From: Spisula solida
Taxonomy: Eukaryota; Mollusca; Bivalvia; Venerida; Mactridae
Direction of reading: 5' to 3'
DNA: 64,000 nt
NCBI GenBank assembly: GCA_947247005.1
Contig: OX365962.1
Location: forward strand, 9,211,201 to 9,275,200
Numbering within the stretch: position 1 is the stretch's first letter; each line of letters begins with the position of its first letter. The notes under the pieces were generated by a model. It was not told the origin of the DNA, did no database searches, and was given only the letters and a program-made list of their open reading frames with translations. This document shows, piece by piece, positions 11,261 through 23,694 of the stretch. The position numbers and the translations under genes were made by a program.

Positions 11261-13770
11261 TATCATTTTTATAGTCCGTTTATTCAGGTCTGTCACTTGT
11301 ATACAGACAATGTGATATAAAACCAAAGCATTTTTATTGATAAAAACATCTTACTCAGATAAAAATCAATACATTATGCACAAAGCATGATATACTCATC
11401 CACTACCCAAAAGTTCTAACCCGCCACTATATATAATGTGTTATAATTTTGTTAATACTGCACGTACTCTCATGAAATTTTGCATACCAATACTTGCATT
11501 TAAGTGTTGATTCTTTTTTTTCAGATAAACGGCCATGTAACTCGTTACAGGCGCGTTACGTAATGAAGTCGATTTTACAAAGTCACAACATATTTCACCA
11601 AAATTGTTCATGAACACGTGCATATTGCAACGCAACAAACACATATTCATAAACCGGAAAAACACGTAACATGCCAAGATTGATTCAAAATTAACTTGGA
11701 TGAAGTGTAAGAATCTTACAACAAAATTTAACAAAGGCTATTTGTATGAAATGGCAATTTTGCAAATTTTGCTCGAGTGTTGATTTAAAAAAATGAAGGT
11801 TCCGGTGAATGAAAAATCGGAAATGATTATTAAAATAACAATTACAAACAAAATAGAAAATCATTTTTGTAATAAAAAGCAAAACTAAGGGCCGCAACTG
11901 TATCAAAACTGATGCCATCCCGACAGGTCAACCGCGTTTTGATCGTGCCAAATTCAACATGTTAGGTGTTTTTCGCGTAGGATAATCTTCACTAACACCA
12001 AAACCGTACATAAACATGTGCTTTTCGACGCGCATGCATTACACGTGTAAATTATTCTAGATTACGTTACAAGTCTAAAACGGCGAATTAGACCTTAAGT
12101 AGGCCAAAATTAACAAATAGTTGGCTTCATTGGTTATTCATATGTCATTATGTGAAATTTCGTGTAAATAAATGCATTATTAAAAAACATTAATAAAATA
12201 AAAAAATGTCAACTAGAAATTGTGTTCACAGTGGTTTGTCGTAATCTCATGAGTGTTCTTTTCGAGTCAGCTTCGGCATTTTATGTGTTTTTCAAGATGA
12301 ACAGTCATCAGTAATGCCGATTTGTTGATGGGCGCGTGGATTCTGGTTCACATGCATTGCACGTGCAAAAATGCATTTTTAGTATTTTTACGCAATACAC
12401 CGAATGCACTGAAAATAACTGCAAAACGGTCCAAATAAACCAATACTCAGCTGCATCTCTTAATCATGTATCGGTATGCGAAATTTCATGTGAATACACG
12501 CATTTTTCACAAAACGGGTAATGAAATATAAAATTGTGGGTTAGAACTTTTGGGAAGTGTATATACACTATCTGTATTATAGGTATATATTTAACTTGGG
12601 GGTAATCCAAATACGGGCTCGTCTTCTCAAAAGGGGGATATGCTTTCATAATGGGTATCTAATACAACTGTAAAATTAAATGTTTTTATCTAGTATACCT
12701 CATATCGGGTTTGTCCACATTTAAAGTACAAAAACATGTATAACCTAGTTATTTACTTATAATAAGATAAATTGCAATGTTTATATACCCAATGTTATGT
12801 GGCGATTGGCCTGATTAAACGGGTTATAAAGTCCGCTAATTCAGGCCTATCACATGTATACAAACATTGCAATATCATAATATTGTATTTTCTATTGTTT
12901 TAAACATTTTAATTGAAGAACACGGTCGTGAAAACGAAAACCGTATTCACTAAGCTTCACACTAATACACATAATATCTATTACATTAATACATTAATAA
13001 GAGAAATTGCAATGTTTATTATACACACTGTTATGTAAACTAGTGACTGAAGTGATTAAATGAGTTATGTATATAATGTATTATTTGTATTGTTTGAAGG
13101 TAAATACCATTGCTTTTTACATACTTTTTTGTACATGAATGGGCTGATCAACTTTGATCAGGCTGCAAATTTTGATACTTTCATCAATTTTCACTGCTGA
13201 TCAGACCATTTCATTATTTGTGATGTTCAATGTGTTTGAAAGATAGATACTTTATTGGATAGATACTCTGCTCAAATTTTTTTTAAAGGAACTTCATAAA
13301 TTTTGGAGTTATCTTTGTCATGAATGAATAAATACCAGCAAAATGAATATATAGAATGAGTATGGGAATGTTATCTCACGAACAATGATCAACATTCTGC
13401 AACGGACGTATACTTATTGAAAACAGTAACGCATATTGCTAAAACCCATTTTTGCGTGAATAACACTGTTTTTGGTTTTCGTTTATTATTCCATTAACAC
13501 TAAAAATGCACTACACTAGTAATGTGTATGCCCCTCTATATTGTTACTGCAATGTCTACATCAATTTTGTACGTTCTCAATCAATGTCCTTAAGTGGTTT
13601 TGGGGGACTACTCTTTACTCATACACGACTACCAGGGTCAACACATCACATGTTTTCCTTCACTTTCTTGGGTTGGTAATGCACCTGTATACAACGTTCT
13701 GCCAATGACAAGTCAAATACCCCTCTAGAAGGAAGTGTGCTAGTTTTAATCTACATACCAAAGATCCCAC
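11261..13770. other. Gene-free AT-rich region
   Basis: Only short, composition-driven ORFs occur on both strands. A two-fold similarity links about 11265-11450 and 12835-13080 (TTTATTCAGGTCTGTCACTTG versus TAATTCAGGCCTATCACATG), suggesting an old duplication. No exon, RNA gene or complete mobile element could be supported. Confidence 0.4.
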
Positions 13771-13775
13771 GAGCA

Positions 13776-14162
13776 TTAGTACAGACATAAAGGGTCATAA
13801 AAAGTCGTAGGGTGTTTTACCAGTGCCGTAAATTCCTTAAACACCTTTTTTCCAACCGATAGAGTTCCGAACGCCCACCAAAACACACACACTTCCCAAA
13901 AACGTAACAAAGCCAATTTTAAACCCGTACCATGCAACAATACTACAGTCAGCTGGACGGGACCCTTGGGTTTCCACACGCGAACACGTCTTCCATATAC
14001 ATTATAACGGAACCTGTTTATATCGCGAAACAAAAAGTTTCGATTGAGGGCCATTTCCCAATTTGCATTGTCATGGGCAATTTCAAGACGGGCTTTGCAT
14101 TGCCTTGTGGTCAACGTGGGACGTGCAGCGATCCTCTGATGATGAGGCCATCTTCCTAAAGC
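13776..14162 (-). pseudogene. Tc1/mariner-type transposase fragment
   Basis: The minus-strand frame includes HHQRIAARPTLTTRQCKARL, then DNANWEMALNRNFLFRDINR, then RRVRVWKP. This is the layout of Tc1-like transposases: end of the helix-turn-helix region, then the first DDE segment (family consensus W..V.FSDE.RF). The catalytic first Asp-Glu pair is replaced (FRDINRF), and downstream a VCVFWWAFG stretch corresponds to the family's VMVWGAF. The C-terminal half with the remaining catalytic residues is not readable, so this is a dead remnant. The real reading extends upstream of the first apparent start and no initiator was found. Confidence 0.72.
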
Positions 14163-14334
14163 CTTTTAGTATTAGTTGTTTAAGTGTCAGCAATAAATGG
14201 ACTAGCATTTGAAAGAGACCGTAAAAACTACGCGAATGAGTTAATTTGAAGTGAAATCGCACGTGATTCAGCCGTAATATTGAGGAAATATCGGGGAGAA
14301 ACGCTATGATAGATTTATAGATATTTGTGTTCAC

Positions 14335-15600
14335 CTTTGTCGGTGGTAAGTAAAAATGAATATTTCGTGAAATTTGGACCTATTAACTAGTTATGAACAT
14401 GTTGTATTGCTTGAAGTTGTGTTATTTATCGGAGATAAATGTCCCGGCTACCGGTATGCATAGGTGCATGAACATTTATTCCTTATGGGATGTCAGACGG
14501 GAGCCAAATTCAGACCTTGGTGTGACTTCAATGGTTTCTTTTTCATGATTACCTACATTCATTTCTCTTATTATTAAGCCTATATACCACAAATAATTAT
14601 TATTCATAGTATATTGATAATGTGCTGTATCCCTATGGTTTCAACCCTAGAGTGTACTCGATTGTACTCGAGTTCAACCCCGCTGCGAGGCTGGGTTGCT
14701 GTAGTTCCAATCGGGATACCTCGGACAATTTCTTACGAATTACGTATAAATGCCATACGGACCGTTCCAATTGCTGTAGTTCCACATGTCCGCCATGTTT
14801 CGTTTTGCTGAAGAGCTCCAAGAGTTAGTGTATTTTAGATTCTTACGTCACTAGAGTTAACTCTAGTAGGACAGCTGAACTTGCTCTTAACTAAACCGAA
14901 TGTAGACTGCATTTCCGGAAAATAAGAATGTAAAGAAAACTAGGGCAAGCGTCTATTTAAAGCATACTATACATTTTATCAAGTTTACACACATTATATA
15001 CATGGACAACGAACAGAGGAGTGAAGTGTTTATTTGTACGCGATGTTGGAATATATACCCGTACAAGAGTACACGTATTGATCTAGTGTTTGACCTTTGG
15101 GATTATTATAAACTCGTTACAAGGCGAACCGTTTTCTGAAAATAAGTATTATAAAAAATTGTAAAAAAGTGTTAACTGTGATCGGATTTCCTATACAGTG
15201 TGTACACGGATTTATCTATTGTAGTTTACTATACATTGTGAACACATATTGTCACCGGATGAGATTATACATGTACGGGTTGGAACATGATATGATTTTC
15301 TTTTTATATACATTTGTACATGTACTTATTGATCAAGCAGATAGACATCGTTAGCAACGACAATAAACTTCTGTTCTGTTCTGTTATTAATATGAAAGTG
15401 GAATAGTTAATGTAGGCATATACAACATTCTTGTGAAGGCTTTCTATACAACATGTACATTAATATATATTCAGTTTGACTTTGGTTTCATTTTAACGCA
15501 ATGCGGTGTACTACATTAACTTTATAATCGGGTAAAATAGTTAACGTGTGTGGTGTACAAATAAACGCTAGCCGACATAGAGGATCGAAAAGAAAATTGG
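14335..15600. other. Upstream flank of the TRIM-like gene
   Basis: No coding exon is recognisable. Short inverted words around 14640-14800 (GTAGTTCCAAT, GGACCGTTCCAATTGC) suggest a degraded foldback element. A TACGAAACG-like/TTCTGAAAATAAGTATTATAAAA block near 15128 echoes motifs of duplication B. A conventional TATA or initiator could not be assigned. Confidence 0.35.
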
Positions 15601-15633
15601 ACACTCGGAATTAAATTCGCTAAATCTTTAATC

Positions 15634-17355
15634 ATGGCGGATGGCGGAAAGGAAGTAGGCGGGCGTGTGGAACGAAATTGCAAACCGTGTTTAAACAAAG
15701 ACATTAAACGTTCCGCGGACATATTCTGTACAAACTGTAATGCATTTCAGTGTAACGGGTGTTATAGCATCCACAAGATATTTGATTTCATGAAAGATCA
15801 CACATTTTTAAATGTTAGCGAATTCGGAGATTGTTTGCAAAAGGTAACGAATGATTTGGAGAATATTGATTTGAATGGACTTGATGTGTGCAAAAAACAC
15901 AAGAAGCAATTTGAATTCTACTGCAAAGATGACAATGTATTCGCCTGCATAACGTGCGCCTCCAGAGATCACAGAAACTGTGACGGACTGGCTGAAATTG
16001 AAGATATAGCCGTGGATGATAATTATGAAATGACTGATTGTGAAACATTGGTTGAAACTCTACAGTCTACTAGAACAACGTTGAAACAATCGGTTGAAAA
16101 CCTAAATGAAGCAGAAGTGTGTTTATCCGACGACGTTCAGAAGATATCTGACAAACTTTCTAAATTGAGAACAAATATACTTCAAAGGTTTGACGAAATT
16201 GCTGAGAAGTTGACAAAAGACGCAAACTCGTATCGAGACCAAACTACAGCAGACTGGGCAGACAGAAAGCTTGAATGTGAAACCAAACTAAAGACAGTGG
16301 AACGTACTTTGGATTCCGTTGATAATGTAGCAAAAAATGTAACACCAGCTCAACAATTTATAACGACCCAAACAATGACAGAAAAGATACAGAATGAGGT
16401 TGAAAATGTCGACACGTTATGCGCAGATTTGTTGACATTGAATGTGTCATGTAATTTCAGCGCACAATTCGATACGTTGAGTTCGAGTCTGATTTCTGCA
16501 ATGGCACCTGATGAGTTTGGGATGGAATACACCGTACCTAAGAAGACTAAGCTGGAGCAGCTTGCTGTCATCGATTTAAAGCAGACGGATGATAATGTTA
16601 ACGAACCACTTTACACTGGTTTGGACTTCTTACCAGATGGTAGACTGGTGGTGGTGGACATTACGAATAGTAAATGTTTGCTATATGATGAGAAGCTGAT
16701 TCTACTGTTTGCATATAAATTACCATACACATATCCTCAAGATATAGTCGTTGTGTCTGATGAGGAGGTTGCTATAACAACGGGCGGTAATTACAGACTG
16801 CACTTTCTTCATGTGAGTAAATCAAATGAAATAACATTAAATAGAACATGTGAGGTGAGTGTTCAATACACCTCTATAAGTATGAAGGATGATGAGAACT
16901 TTGTTGTCAGTACTTACAATCACGATACACCAGTACGTATGGTATCAATGTCTGGTGAAGTGAAAGACTTCGACATCGAGTTTCCATCAAAGAATGGGAT
17001 TTGCACTAGCTCTTGTACGTACATACGTGGTCAGGATAAACTAGTGTTGACTGATAGAGATGCCGATACTGTATATATATATGACGTTAAGACAGGTGAT
17101 AAGGTTGCAATTAAAGATGCACAAATCAAGGCACCATTTGGTGTAGCTACTGGACCATACGATCACCTGTTTGTTGGCAATTATAGTGTCACAAAATCGT
17201 TAGTAGAGATAACTCCTACAGGTCGTGTATTATCATCACATCGGGTAGATATGTATTACCCTCGTACTGTTGCTATATCTAAGGACAGAACGAGACTTGC
17301 TGTCTCAAATGCTGGATTCCCTAAGTTAAAATTGTACAAAATACTACCAGAATAA
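15634..17355 (+). CDS. RING-less TRIM-like protein: tandem B-boxes, coiled coil, NHL-type beta-propeller
   Basis: This intact single-exon frame encodes 573 residues. The first B-box-like finger uses C16/C19, C32/C35, C40/C43 and H47/H56. The second is a typical B-box 2, with C86, H89, C97, D100, C105, C108 and H113. Residues about 130-240 are charged and heptad-rich (coiled coil). Residues about 310-573 contain repeated strands such as LYTGLDFLPDGRLVVVDI, as in the NHL/six-bladed propellers of the TRIM2/3/56/71 type. No RING finger precedes the B-boxes, so E3 ligase activity is not expected from this protein alone. A scaffolding or innate-immune role is a family-level inference. The start lies in ATCATGGCGG and is the first ATG of the frame. 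The stop codon overlaps an AATAAA (17352). Bivalve genomes carry many such intronless genes. Confidence 0.88.
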   Translation: MADGGKEVGGRVERNCKPCLNKDIKRSADIFCTNCNAFQCNGCYSIHKIFDFMKDHTFLNVSEFGDCLQKVTNDLENIDLNGLDVCKKHKKQFEFYCKDDNVFACITCASRDHRNCDGLAEIEDIAVDDNYEMTDCETLVETLQSTRTTLKQSVENLNEAEVCLSDDVQKISDKLSKLRTNILQRFDEIAEKLTKDANSYRDQTTADWADRKLECETKLKTVERTLDSVDNVAKNVTPAQQFITTQTMTEKIQNEVENVDTLCADLLTLNVSCNFSAQFDTLSSSLISAMAPDEFGMEYTVPKKTKLEQLAVIDLKQTDDNVNEPLYTGLDFLPDGRLVVVDITNSKCLLYDEKLILLFAYKLPYTYPQDIVVVSDEEVAITTGGNYRLHFLHVSKSNEITLNRTCEVSVQYTSISMKDDENFVVSTYNHDTPVRMVSMSGEVKDFDIEFPSKNGICTSSCTYIRGQDKLVLTDRDADTVYIYDVKTGDKVAIKDAQIKAPFGVATGPYDHLFVGNYSVTKSLVEITPTGRVLSSHRVDMYYPRTVAISKDRTRLAVSNAGFPKLKLYKILPE

Positions 17356-17369
17356 AAGTGTTATGTTAT

Positions 17370-17520
17370 CCGGATTGCCAATAGTGTAATTTTATCACAT
17401 CAGGTAAATATGAAATACCATCGTATTGTTGCTGTATCTAAGAACAGAACGAGACTTGCTGTCTCAAAAACTGCAATAGGATCCCATAAGTTCAAATTGT
17501 ACAAAATACAGCCAGAATAA
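17370..17520 (+). pseudogene. Partial tandem duplicate of the TRIM-like gene's 3' end
   Basis: Directly after the intact gene, a second copy of its last ~45 codons occurs, ending in a TAA at 17518-17520. Compare VAVSKNRTRLAVS...FKLYKIQPE here with VAISKDRTRLAVS...LKLYKILPE in the parent. It lacks any start or upstream domain, so it is a tail-only duplicate. The adjacent AATAAA (17515) may serve as a polyadenylation signal for the parent transcript. Confidence 0.8.
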
Positions 17521-17584
17521 AACGTAGTCAAGTATATGAATTGAATGTAAATAGTGTATTCGTATTATATGAATGTGCACGTCC

Positions 17585-19910
17585 TAGTGGTATATGAGAC
17601 CATGTGACCGGGAAACCTTGAATATAAAAATGCATATTTCTATGGAACGCCATAGATACCTTGTGTTGGTACTAATCAGTTTGTTGTGTGCATTTACTAA
17701 GTTGTTCTGTGCTACCATCATTATGTTATGAGGATTTGCCAAATCCTTCTGTATTTAAGACGCTTTGTCTTTGTTATGTTATGTACATTTACTTACTTTT
17801 GCTGTACAAACGACACTTTGTTGTGTGCATACACTGTTTCTTTCTGTGCAGTTGTCATTGTGTTATGTGTATTTAACAGGTTGTCCGGTAGATATTCTAT
17901 GTTGTACTGTGCATATGACAATATGTCATGTGCATTTACCAAGTCGTGTTGTACAAAAACAGTTTGTGATGAGCATACATTATTTTGTTATGTGTGTTTG
18001 TCATTATGTTGTGTGAATTAATCATGGTGTTCTGAAATATAATGAAATATCTGGTCGTGTTTAAAATATGATGGACTAAAGAGTGTGCGTTACTCACATA
18101 CTACGAAATGTTTTCGGAAAATAATTATTATCAAATATTGGGTCGTGTTTAAAATACGATAAACTAACTATTGTGCGTTACACACATACGACGAAACGTT
18201 TTCTGAAAATAAGTATTATAAAATATCAGGTCAAGTGTTTATCTTAATCCATGGTATTAAACTTGTACATGAATTGTCACGCGAACTACTGAAATGGATA
18301 TATTTCTTAATTTTTTATAATATACAGAGCCGGCTTTTCCTTATCTGGAAATTGTGACATTTGTTTAAAGATATGTTTGACATACAATGTACATGCATGC
18401 AGCACACGTTAAAAGGAATACGATTTTATTATACACTTGCTAAATAAATGTCAGTTCTGTGAAATACCCGTAACAAATGTTTTTTGCCTTCTTACAAAAT
18501 CAGACTTAACCTTTATCCATTAACATCATTAATTGCTTATTGTATCAAATATTTCAATCTCCGTGAAAATCGGCCATGCTTTGCCGATTGTTTAGATTAT
18601 TATTTTTTATACTACAAATTCATAGTTATATCCGCTTATGTAAACAAAGGTCGAAATTAAATTATTGACGAGAAACAACTGTTATATAATGTTAATAAAA
18701 GGTTCGTGGATCAAGTCAATTTGTTCGCACCTTCAATAGATAATCAGCTGTAAGGTTGGTGTAACTGAACCATATCATATAGTTTTAGAACTGATTTGTT
18801 CAATGCAGAATCGTTGTATCCACGCATCAATAATACGTGTGTATATATATAGAGGATCTTACATGAGTGTCTTTCTATATTGAATTTATTAAACGAGTTG
18901 GATAAAATGATAAAATGCGAGGCTCTGCCGAGCATTTTATCACTTTTATTCAACGAGTTTAATAAATTTAATATGGAATGACACGAATGTAAGATTCTTT
19001 TTATCACATAAACTAAATACACAGTAAATGTTTGTCAAGAATGCACACACTTCCCCTTTAGCAAATAAACTCCATAGGAGTAAAGCGGTTCATTGAAAGA
19101 GCTAAGAAAATAGTGCAACAATGTATACTCCAATATGTTAATTTTTCTGCCTTTGAAAATAATATTTTTAGGGTATCTAAAATCCTGCATATGTAAAACT
19201 ACGCTTAACAAAGTAAATAATTAAATCAAGGACCGCAGCAACACAACGTATTCTGTTCTGTTCCGTGTTCCGTTCCGGGTTTTAGTAACAACCAAGGACA
19301 GGGGAAGTAACTAGGTTTTCCGCGTGAATTTATTCGCGATTCGTCTGAATAGCCGAAAATAACTGATTGTACACGATGCAAGTACTTGGTAAGCAAGGAA
19401 AATCGTCTTTAATACTCAAAATTAACGGATTTATACAATGAAATCAACATCCGATGCTGTGTTTGTGTAAATGCCAGATATTTGGTATGTACATTTCGTC
19501 CCGATCTTATTCGTACCCACGTTTAACGGACCTAGCGTCATGTTTACTTACAGTCATATCTCTTAAGTTCGTGTACATCTGTTATTGTGTGATTATAACA
19601 TGCCCTATAGTGCTCATAATCGGATATAGAATTTATTCTATTCTAAAAATGTATTCTTTTACTTTTTTGACAACGTGTATGAATACATAAATAAAGTGAC
19701 TCGCCCTTGTATATACCTCATTTGCATGTTTATTACACGTGTGTATTATGACTTTTATGTAATGGGTTTATTAAACTCCCAGAGCCTATTTTATGTGATA
19801 AATATTTTTTATACCCGTTTAGTTTTGATAATGCTTTTATGCTTTCATGTGTATTATTTGTGTTTTAGTTTGTGCTTTCAGGCGCCTTTTCGTTGAATGG
19901 AATTGATTTT
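17585..19910 (+). repeat. Local segmental duplication B, copy 2, interrupted
   Basis: This is homologous to 9945-11260. Similarity is continuous from TGGTATATGAGACCATGTGACC to about 18843. It is then broken by ~950 bp that include a foldback MITE (18851-19008), and resumes near 19795 with TTTATACCCGTTTAGTTTTG. The short ORFs here (for example 17728-18021) come from the TGTTATGTGCATTT-type minisatellite and are not genes. Confidence 0.75.
18851..19008. mobile_element. Foldback MITE (AGAGGATCTTACATGAGTG family), copy 1
   Basis: The left arm AGAGGATCTTACATGAGTGT and the right arm ending GTAAGATTCTTTTTATCACA are inverted copies. Arms of ~65 bp surround a short core with GCGAGGCTCTGCCGAGC, and the whole can fold into one hairpin. 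A related copy is at 21493-21615. Confidence 0.7.
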
Positions 19911-19964
19911 GTACATACATGTATTATTTATTCTTATATCTTATTATTTATCCAAGAGTATAAT

Positions 19965-20199
19965 CTGGCCCCGATCTCCCGAAGCATCTTAAGTAGAAAT
20001 CTCAGCTCAAATTGAATTTGAGAAAAAATAAAGTTCAAGCTTTTTAAATGTCCTGACAAATAAACTTAGACTATGTTTTTCTTTGTCATGATGCTTATTT
20101 TGAGCCAATCCTCCATTGAAAATAAACATTAAGACTAACGACCATATTGGGGTTGAGATTTAGCTCAAATTGAGATGCTTCGGGAGATCGTGACCAGGT
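19965..20199. mobile_element. MITE with GATCTCCCGAAGCATCT inverted termini
   Basis: The left end has GATCTCCCGAAGCATCTTAA and the right end TGAGATGCTTCGGGAGATC. The inverted similarity runs on through TCTCAGCTCAAATT / AATTTGAGCTAAATCTC, about 45 bp in all. A lone terminus of the same family occurs at about 27396-27420. Confidence 0.75.
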
Positions 20200-20826
20200 C
20201 TCGTTATATTGTTAGGCAATACGTATGTCAGTTGGACATTTCTCAAATACAAAATGTACGTAAAATGTTGTTTTTTAAGTTTGGTAGTTCAAGATAGTAT
20301 GTACAACTATTGTGTTCGGTGTGAAACAAATATCGATGTCACCATTCTATAATGCCGAAGCTGCAGAAACTAACATGTTTCCTGGAGAACAATTTTCTTA
20401 ATTTCTTCATGAAATCGTATCTTACCAAAGTGCAATTTAAGCAGTAAAAGCTTTACTGTGCGTGTATGCTATATTGATGAAGTTTTTTGGTGAAAAGAAT
20501 TTGTACTTTTTGTGAAAATTGCACGTTTTGGTATTCTTCTTCACATACTTGTTGCAACTTCGGCAAAACACATCAACATTTCACTGCCTTTCCCCATAAT
20601 ACGATAAACAATGTTGAAATTAATATAAATAAAATGCTACGGCATTGCAATGTTTGTATACAACTGACAGACCTGAATAAACTATACCAATATTTAAAAT
20701 GTTGTTTTCATGAACGTAGCATGTTATACGTATGTATGTACTACCGGGTGCTTAGTGTAAATGGTACTGTTGATACATGTGGCGACACCCAGTGATAATC
20801 AGCTCGGTAGTCTTCTTCTTCGTGGC

Positions 20827-20958
20827 CTCCGTGGCTCGGTGGTTAGCACGCTTGCCCTTTAATCTGGCGATCCGGGTTCAAATACGGGTGGAGCCACTCG
20901 TATGCCTGCCATTTTACTGCAGAAAGCTGACTGGCAAATAAAGGCTATGCTCGGCATT
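20827..20958 (+). mobile_element. tRNA-derived SINE
   Basis: A Pol III A-box-like TGGCTCGGTGGTTAGCA (20832) and a B-box GGGTTCAAATACG (20873) are spaced as in a tRNA. A tail domain ATGCCTGCCATTTT...CTGACTGGCAAATAAAGG follows. Two relatives in reverse orientation are at about 46150-46283 and 56013-56130, which establishes a family in this window. Confidence 0.78.
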
Positions 20959-21492
20959 TGTTTAGTTATACAAGTAATAGTATTACAAAATACCACACAC
21001 ATGTACATGCGTTATAAATACGTATGTAGATAATGGCAAAGAGGAAGATTGAGCAGACCACAGCAAAGCACACACAAACTCACCAAACATAGACAATAAC
21101 ATAACGAGCATAACATAACGAGCACAAACACAACGCAAACAATCTTTATACATTTTAATTACATGTACTGTGTTCCCTCTCTTAACGTCATACATCACCT
21201 CTCTCAAACGACGCCCTCCTTTAAACGACATTCAAAATTCATCCCGTGCAATTAAGACCGCGTTCGTTGACATCAAAGTCACGTGACTAAAAGACCTTGA
21301 TAGAAAATTAATCGAACACAATAAAGACTACAAATTAAACAGCACATGAAAATAATGGACACGTGTTATTAACACGTAAAGGCAAAACCTTTCAGGCTTT
21401 GTTCTAATAATAGTAAGTAGGTGTGCATTCAACGCACTGAGTGTGACCACACTCTGTTAGTCTTCACCTTAATGCATTGAATGTATTATAAA

Positions 21493-21615
21493 TAGAGGAT
21501 ATTACATGAGTGTCTTTCCATATTGAATTTATTAAACGCATTTTATTGATTCTTTTCAACGAGTTTAATAAATTCAATGTGGAAAGTCACAAATGTAATG
21601 TTCTTTTTATCACAT
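21493..21615. mobile_element. Foldback MITE, copy 2
   Basis: The AGAGGATATTACATGAGTG left arm and AATGTGGAAAGTCACAAATG...TTTTTATCACAT right arm match the element at 18851-19008, with a shorter centre. Confidence 0.65.
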
Positions 21616-21793
21616 GTTAGCCTTTTCCGGCCGAAACATTAAATAGCTACTTATTTTTCACTAGTATAAACGCGCAATTTTGACGACGTCGCCTATCCTT
21701 TGAATGACGTCGCGTGATAGCTTTATTACACTAGTGTATTATCAAAAATAAATAATGGCTTTATTGCGCCGCCGCGACGTCAAACATGTGATA

Positions 21794-23663
21794 AATATAG
21801 AGCTTAATTAGATATTTTTAGATTCATGATCTATCATCATTGTGACCAAGTTTCACTAAGATTAGGCCGAACTTGATATTTAGTGTAATACACAATGAAT
21901 TGGTGGACAGACGGATGGACAGGATCACAAAAGCTTAATGTTGGGGTAAAAATTTGAATTTGATTTAAAAGTTCAAAAGACCATAATTAAAAGCCTTACA
22001 AAAAAATACAAAAATGTAACGCTGATTCGCCGAATGTGATGGTTATCCCACCCACATGCATCAGAGGTCAAGCATGCACAGTTTTGTTCAGATCCAACCA
22101 ATGGTTACAGAGAAGTTCGTCAATAGGCTCTAGCCTCTATTATAAGTGAAAACAACAAGAGCACCGCCATACAGGGCAATATACACATGAAGGGTTTTGT
22201 TTCATTGACCTCAAAGGGACCCATGCAAACATGCGCTCTGAATGTCGTCTTGATGTTGTGAATGTTTGTCAGGTTTCTTTAAAGTCCTTAAAGGGGTTCA
22301 AGAGTTACAGAGCAGAAGGGAAACAAAGTTATATGACCTTTAACCCCTAAGTGTGACCTTGACATTGAAGTGACCCATTAAGAAAATGCGCTCTACACAT
22401 CGGCTTGATGTGGTGATCATTTGTGTCAGGTTTCTTCAAAATCGTTCTTAGTCACTGCACTTCTCCTAGATGTCAGGGTACTGTTTTATCAATGCAGTTA
22501 CGGAAAACTTAAATTTGCAATCAAATTTAAATTCTTCATAATACTTTTACAACTGTAAAGTGTGGTAAAAATAGATGCAATAATAATAAAGATTTAGACT
22601 AGTTAATGAATTTCTACAAACCATATCTTTACCATATTTGCCGTTGTTAAAGAATTACAATTTAAATTTGAACGTAACTTTAAGATTATCTTAAGTGCTT
22701 TAATAAAACAGTACCCTGGTGCTTTATACATAGTGATACCGTATGCAGTTTCAAGACAATAACCTTTTAATAGTTTCAGAGTTCAAAAGAAGGAACATTA
22801 ATAGGAAAATAGATGAAGGGAAATAATTCAAGAATGGTACCAGCTATAGTTATGGTTCTTAGTCACTGCAGTTAGCACTATTATCCTGACTACCTAGTAG
22901 TCTGAAAATGCATGAAAAATAACAGTTTCAAATTATGTAATACATGTAATAGCCACTGCCAACTAAAAAAGCGTACTGTACAAAATTATTGTAATCTAAC
23001 AAATCGAGAGCTATAAATGCCATAAATATAAGGGTTCAAGCTATCATGTACCTCGGTCTCCTATTTTCGTGTCTTCTCCTGAAATTCATGCTTAGTTTAA
23101 TTAAGCTCAGGCATACGTGCTGCATTATAATTATAGTAAACTTACCCAAAATAATAATCATTCAAATAGTAGGAATCAATTAAGGCAGTCATTTTGGATG
23201 ACTCATCATAGTTGTCACCTTGACGATATCTGAGGTACATACGGGTAGTGATTATTCCAAATGGAATTTTTCAACTGGTGTTAATTATTTTCGCATGTAA
23301 TTTTATTACGCATTTTATTTTTTACCACATACTATAACACCCACAATGAAAACTCATTTTGATATGTACTACAATGTACTCAAAATTTACTTAATTTGAA
23401 AACAAATTTAAAATTTCACGTCATGGGGCCCCAATACAGACAAGTTTTTAGGGAGGCACAGATTTCATGGTTACCAGTCAACAAGATTCAGAGTACCGAC
23501 CAGTCACCTAGACATATAAAAGCTATAATGTTACGTACTTTCATAAACTTCAGGTTGCGCGAGTGCGCATGCGCTGATGAAACTGTTATTGTCACAATCA
23601 TGTTTGACACGTGGATCAGGCGTTACAGAAAATATTTTATTCGCAACGCACCCTCCCTAATAT

Positions 23664-23694
<31 letters not shown>

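Noticed and set aside
13932..14159. 75-codon + strand ORF opposite the Tc1 fragment
   Set aside because: It is the antisense shadow of the transposase remnant.
17688..18021. Overlapping ORFs rich in C, L, V (also 10028-10216)
   Set aside because: They arise from a TGTTATGTGCATTT-type minisatellite read in three frames.
20827..20900. Possible functional tRNA gene
   Set aside because: A and B boxes are present, but the body does not fold as a clean tRNA and the tail is shared with other SINE copies.
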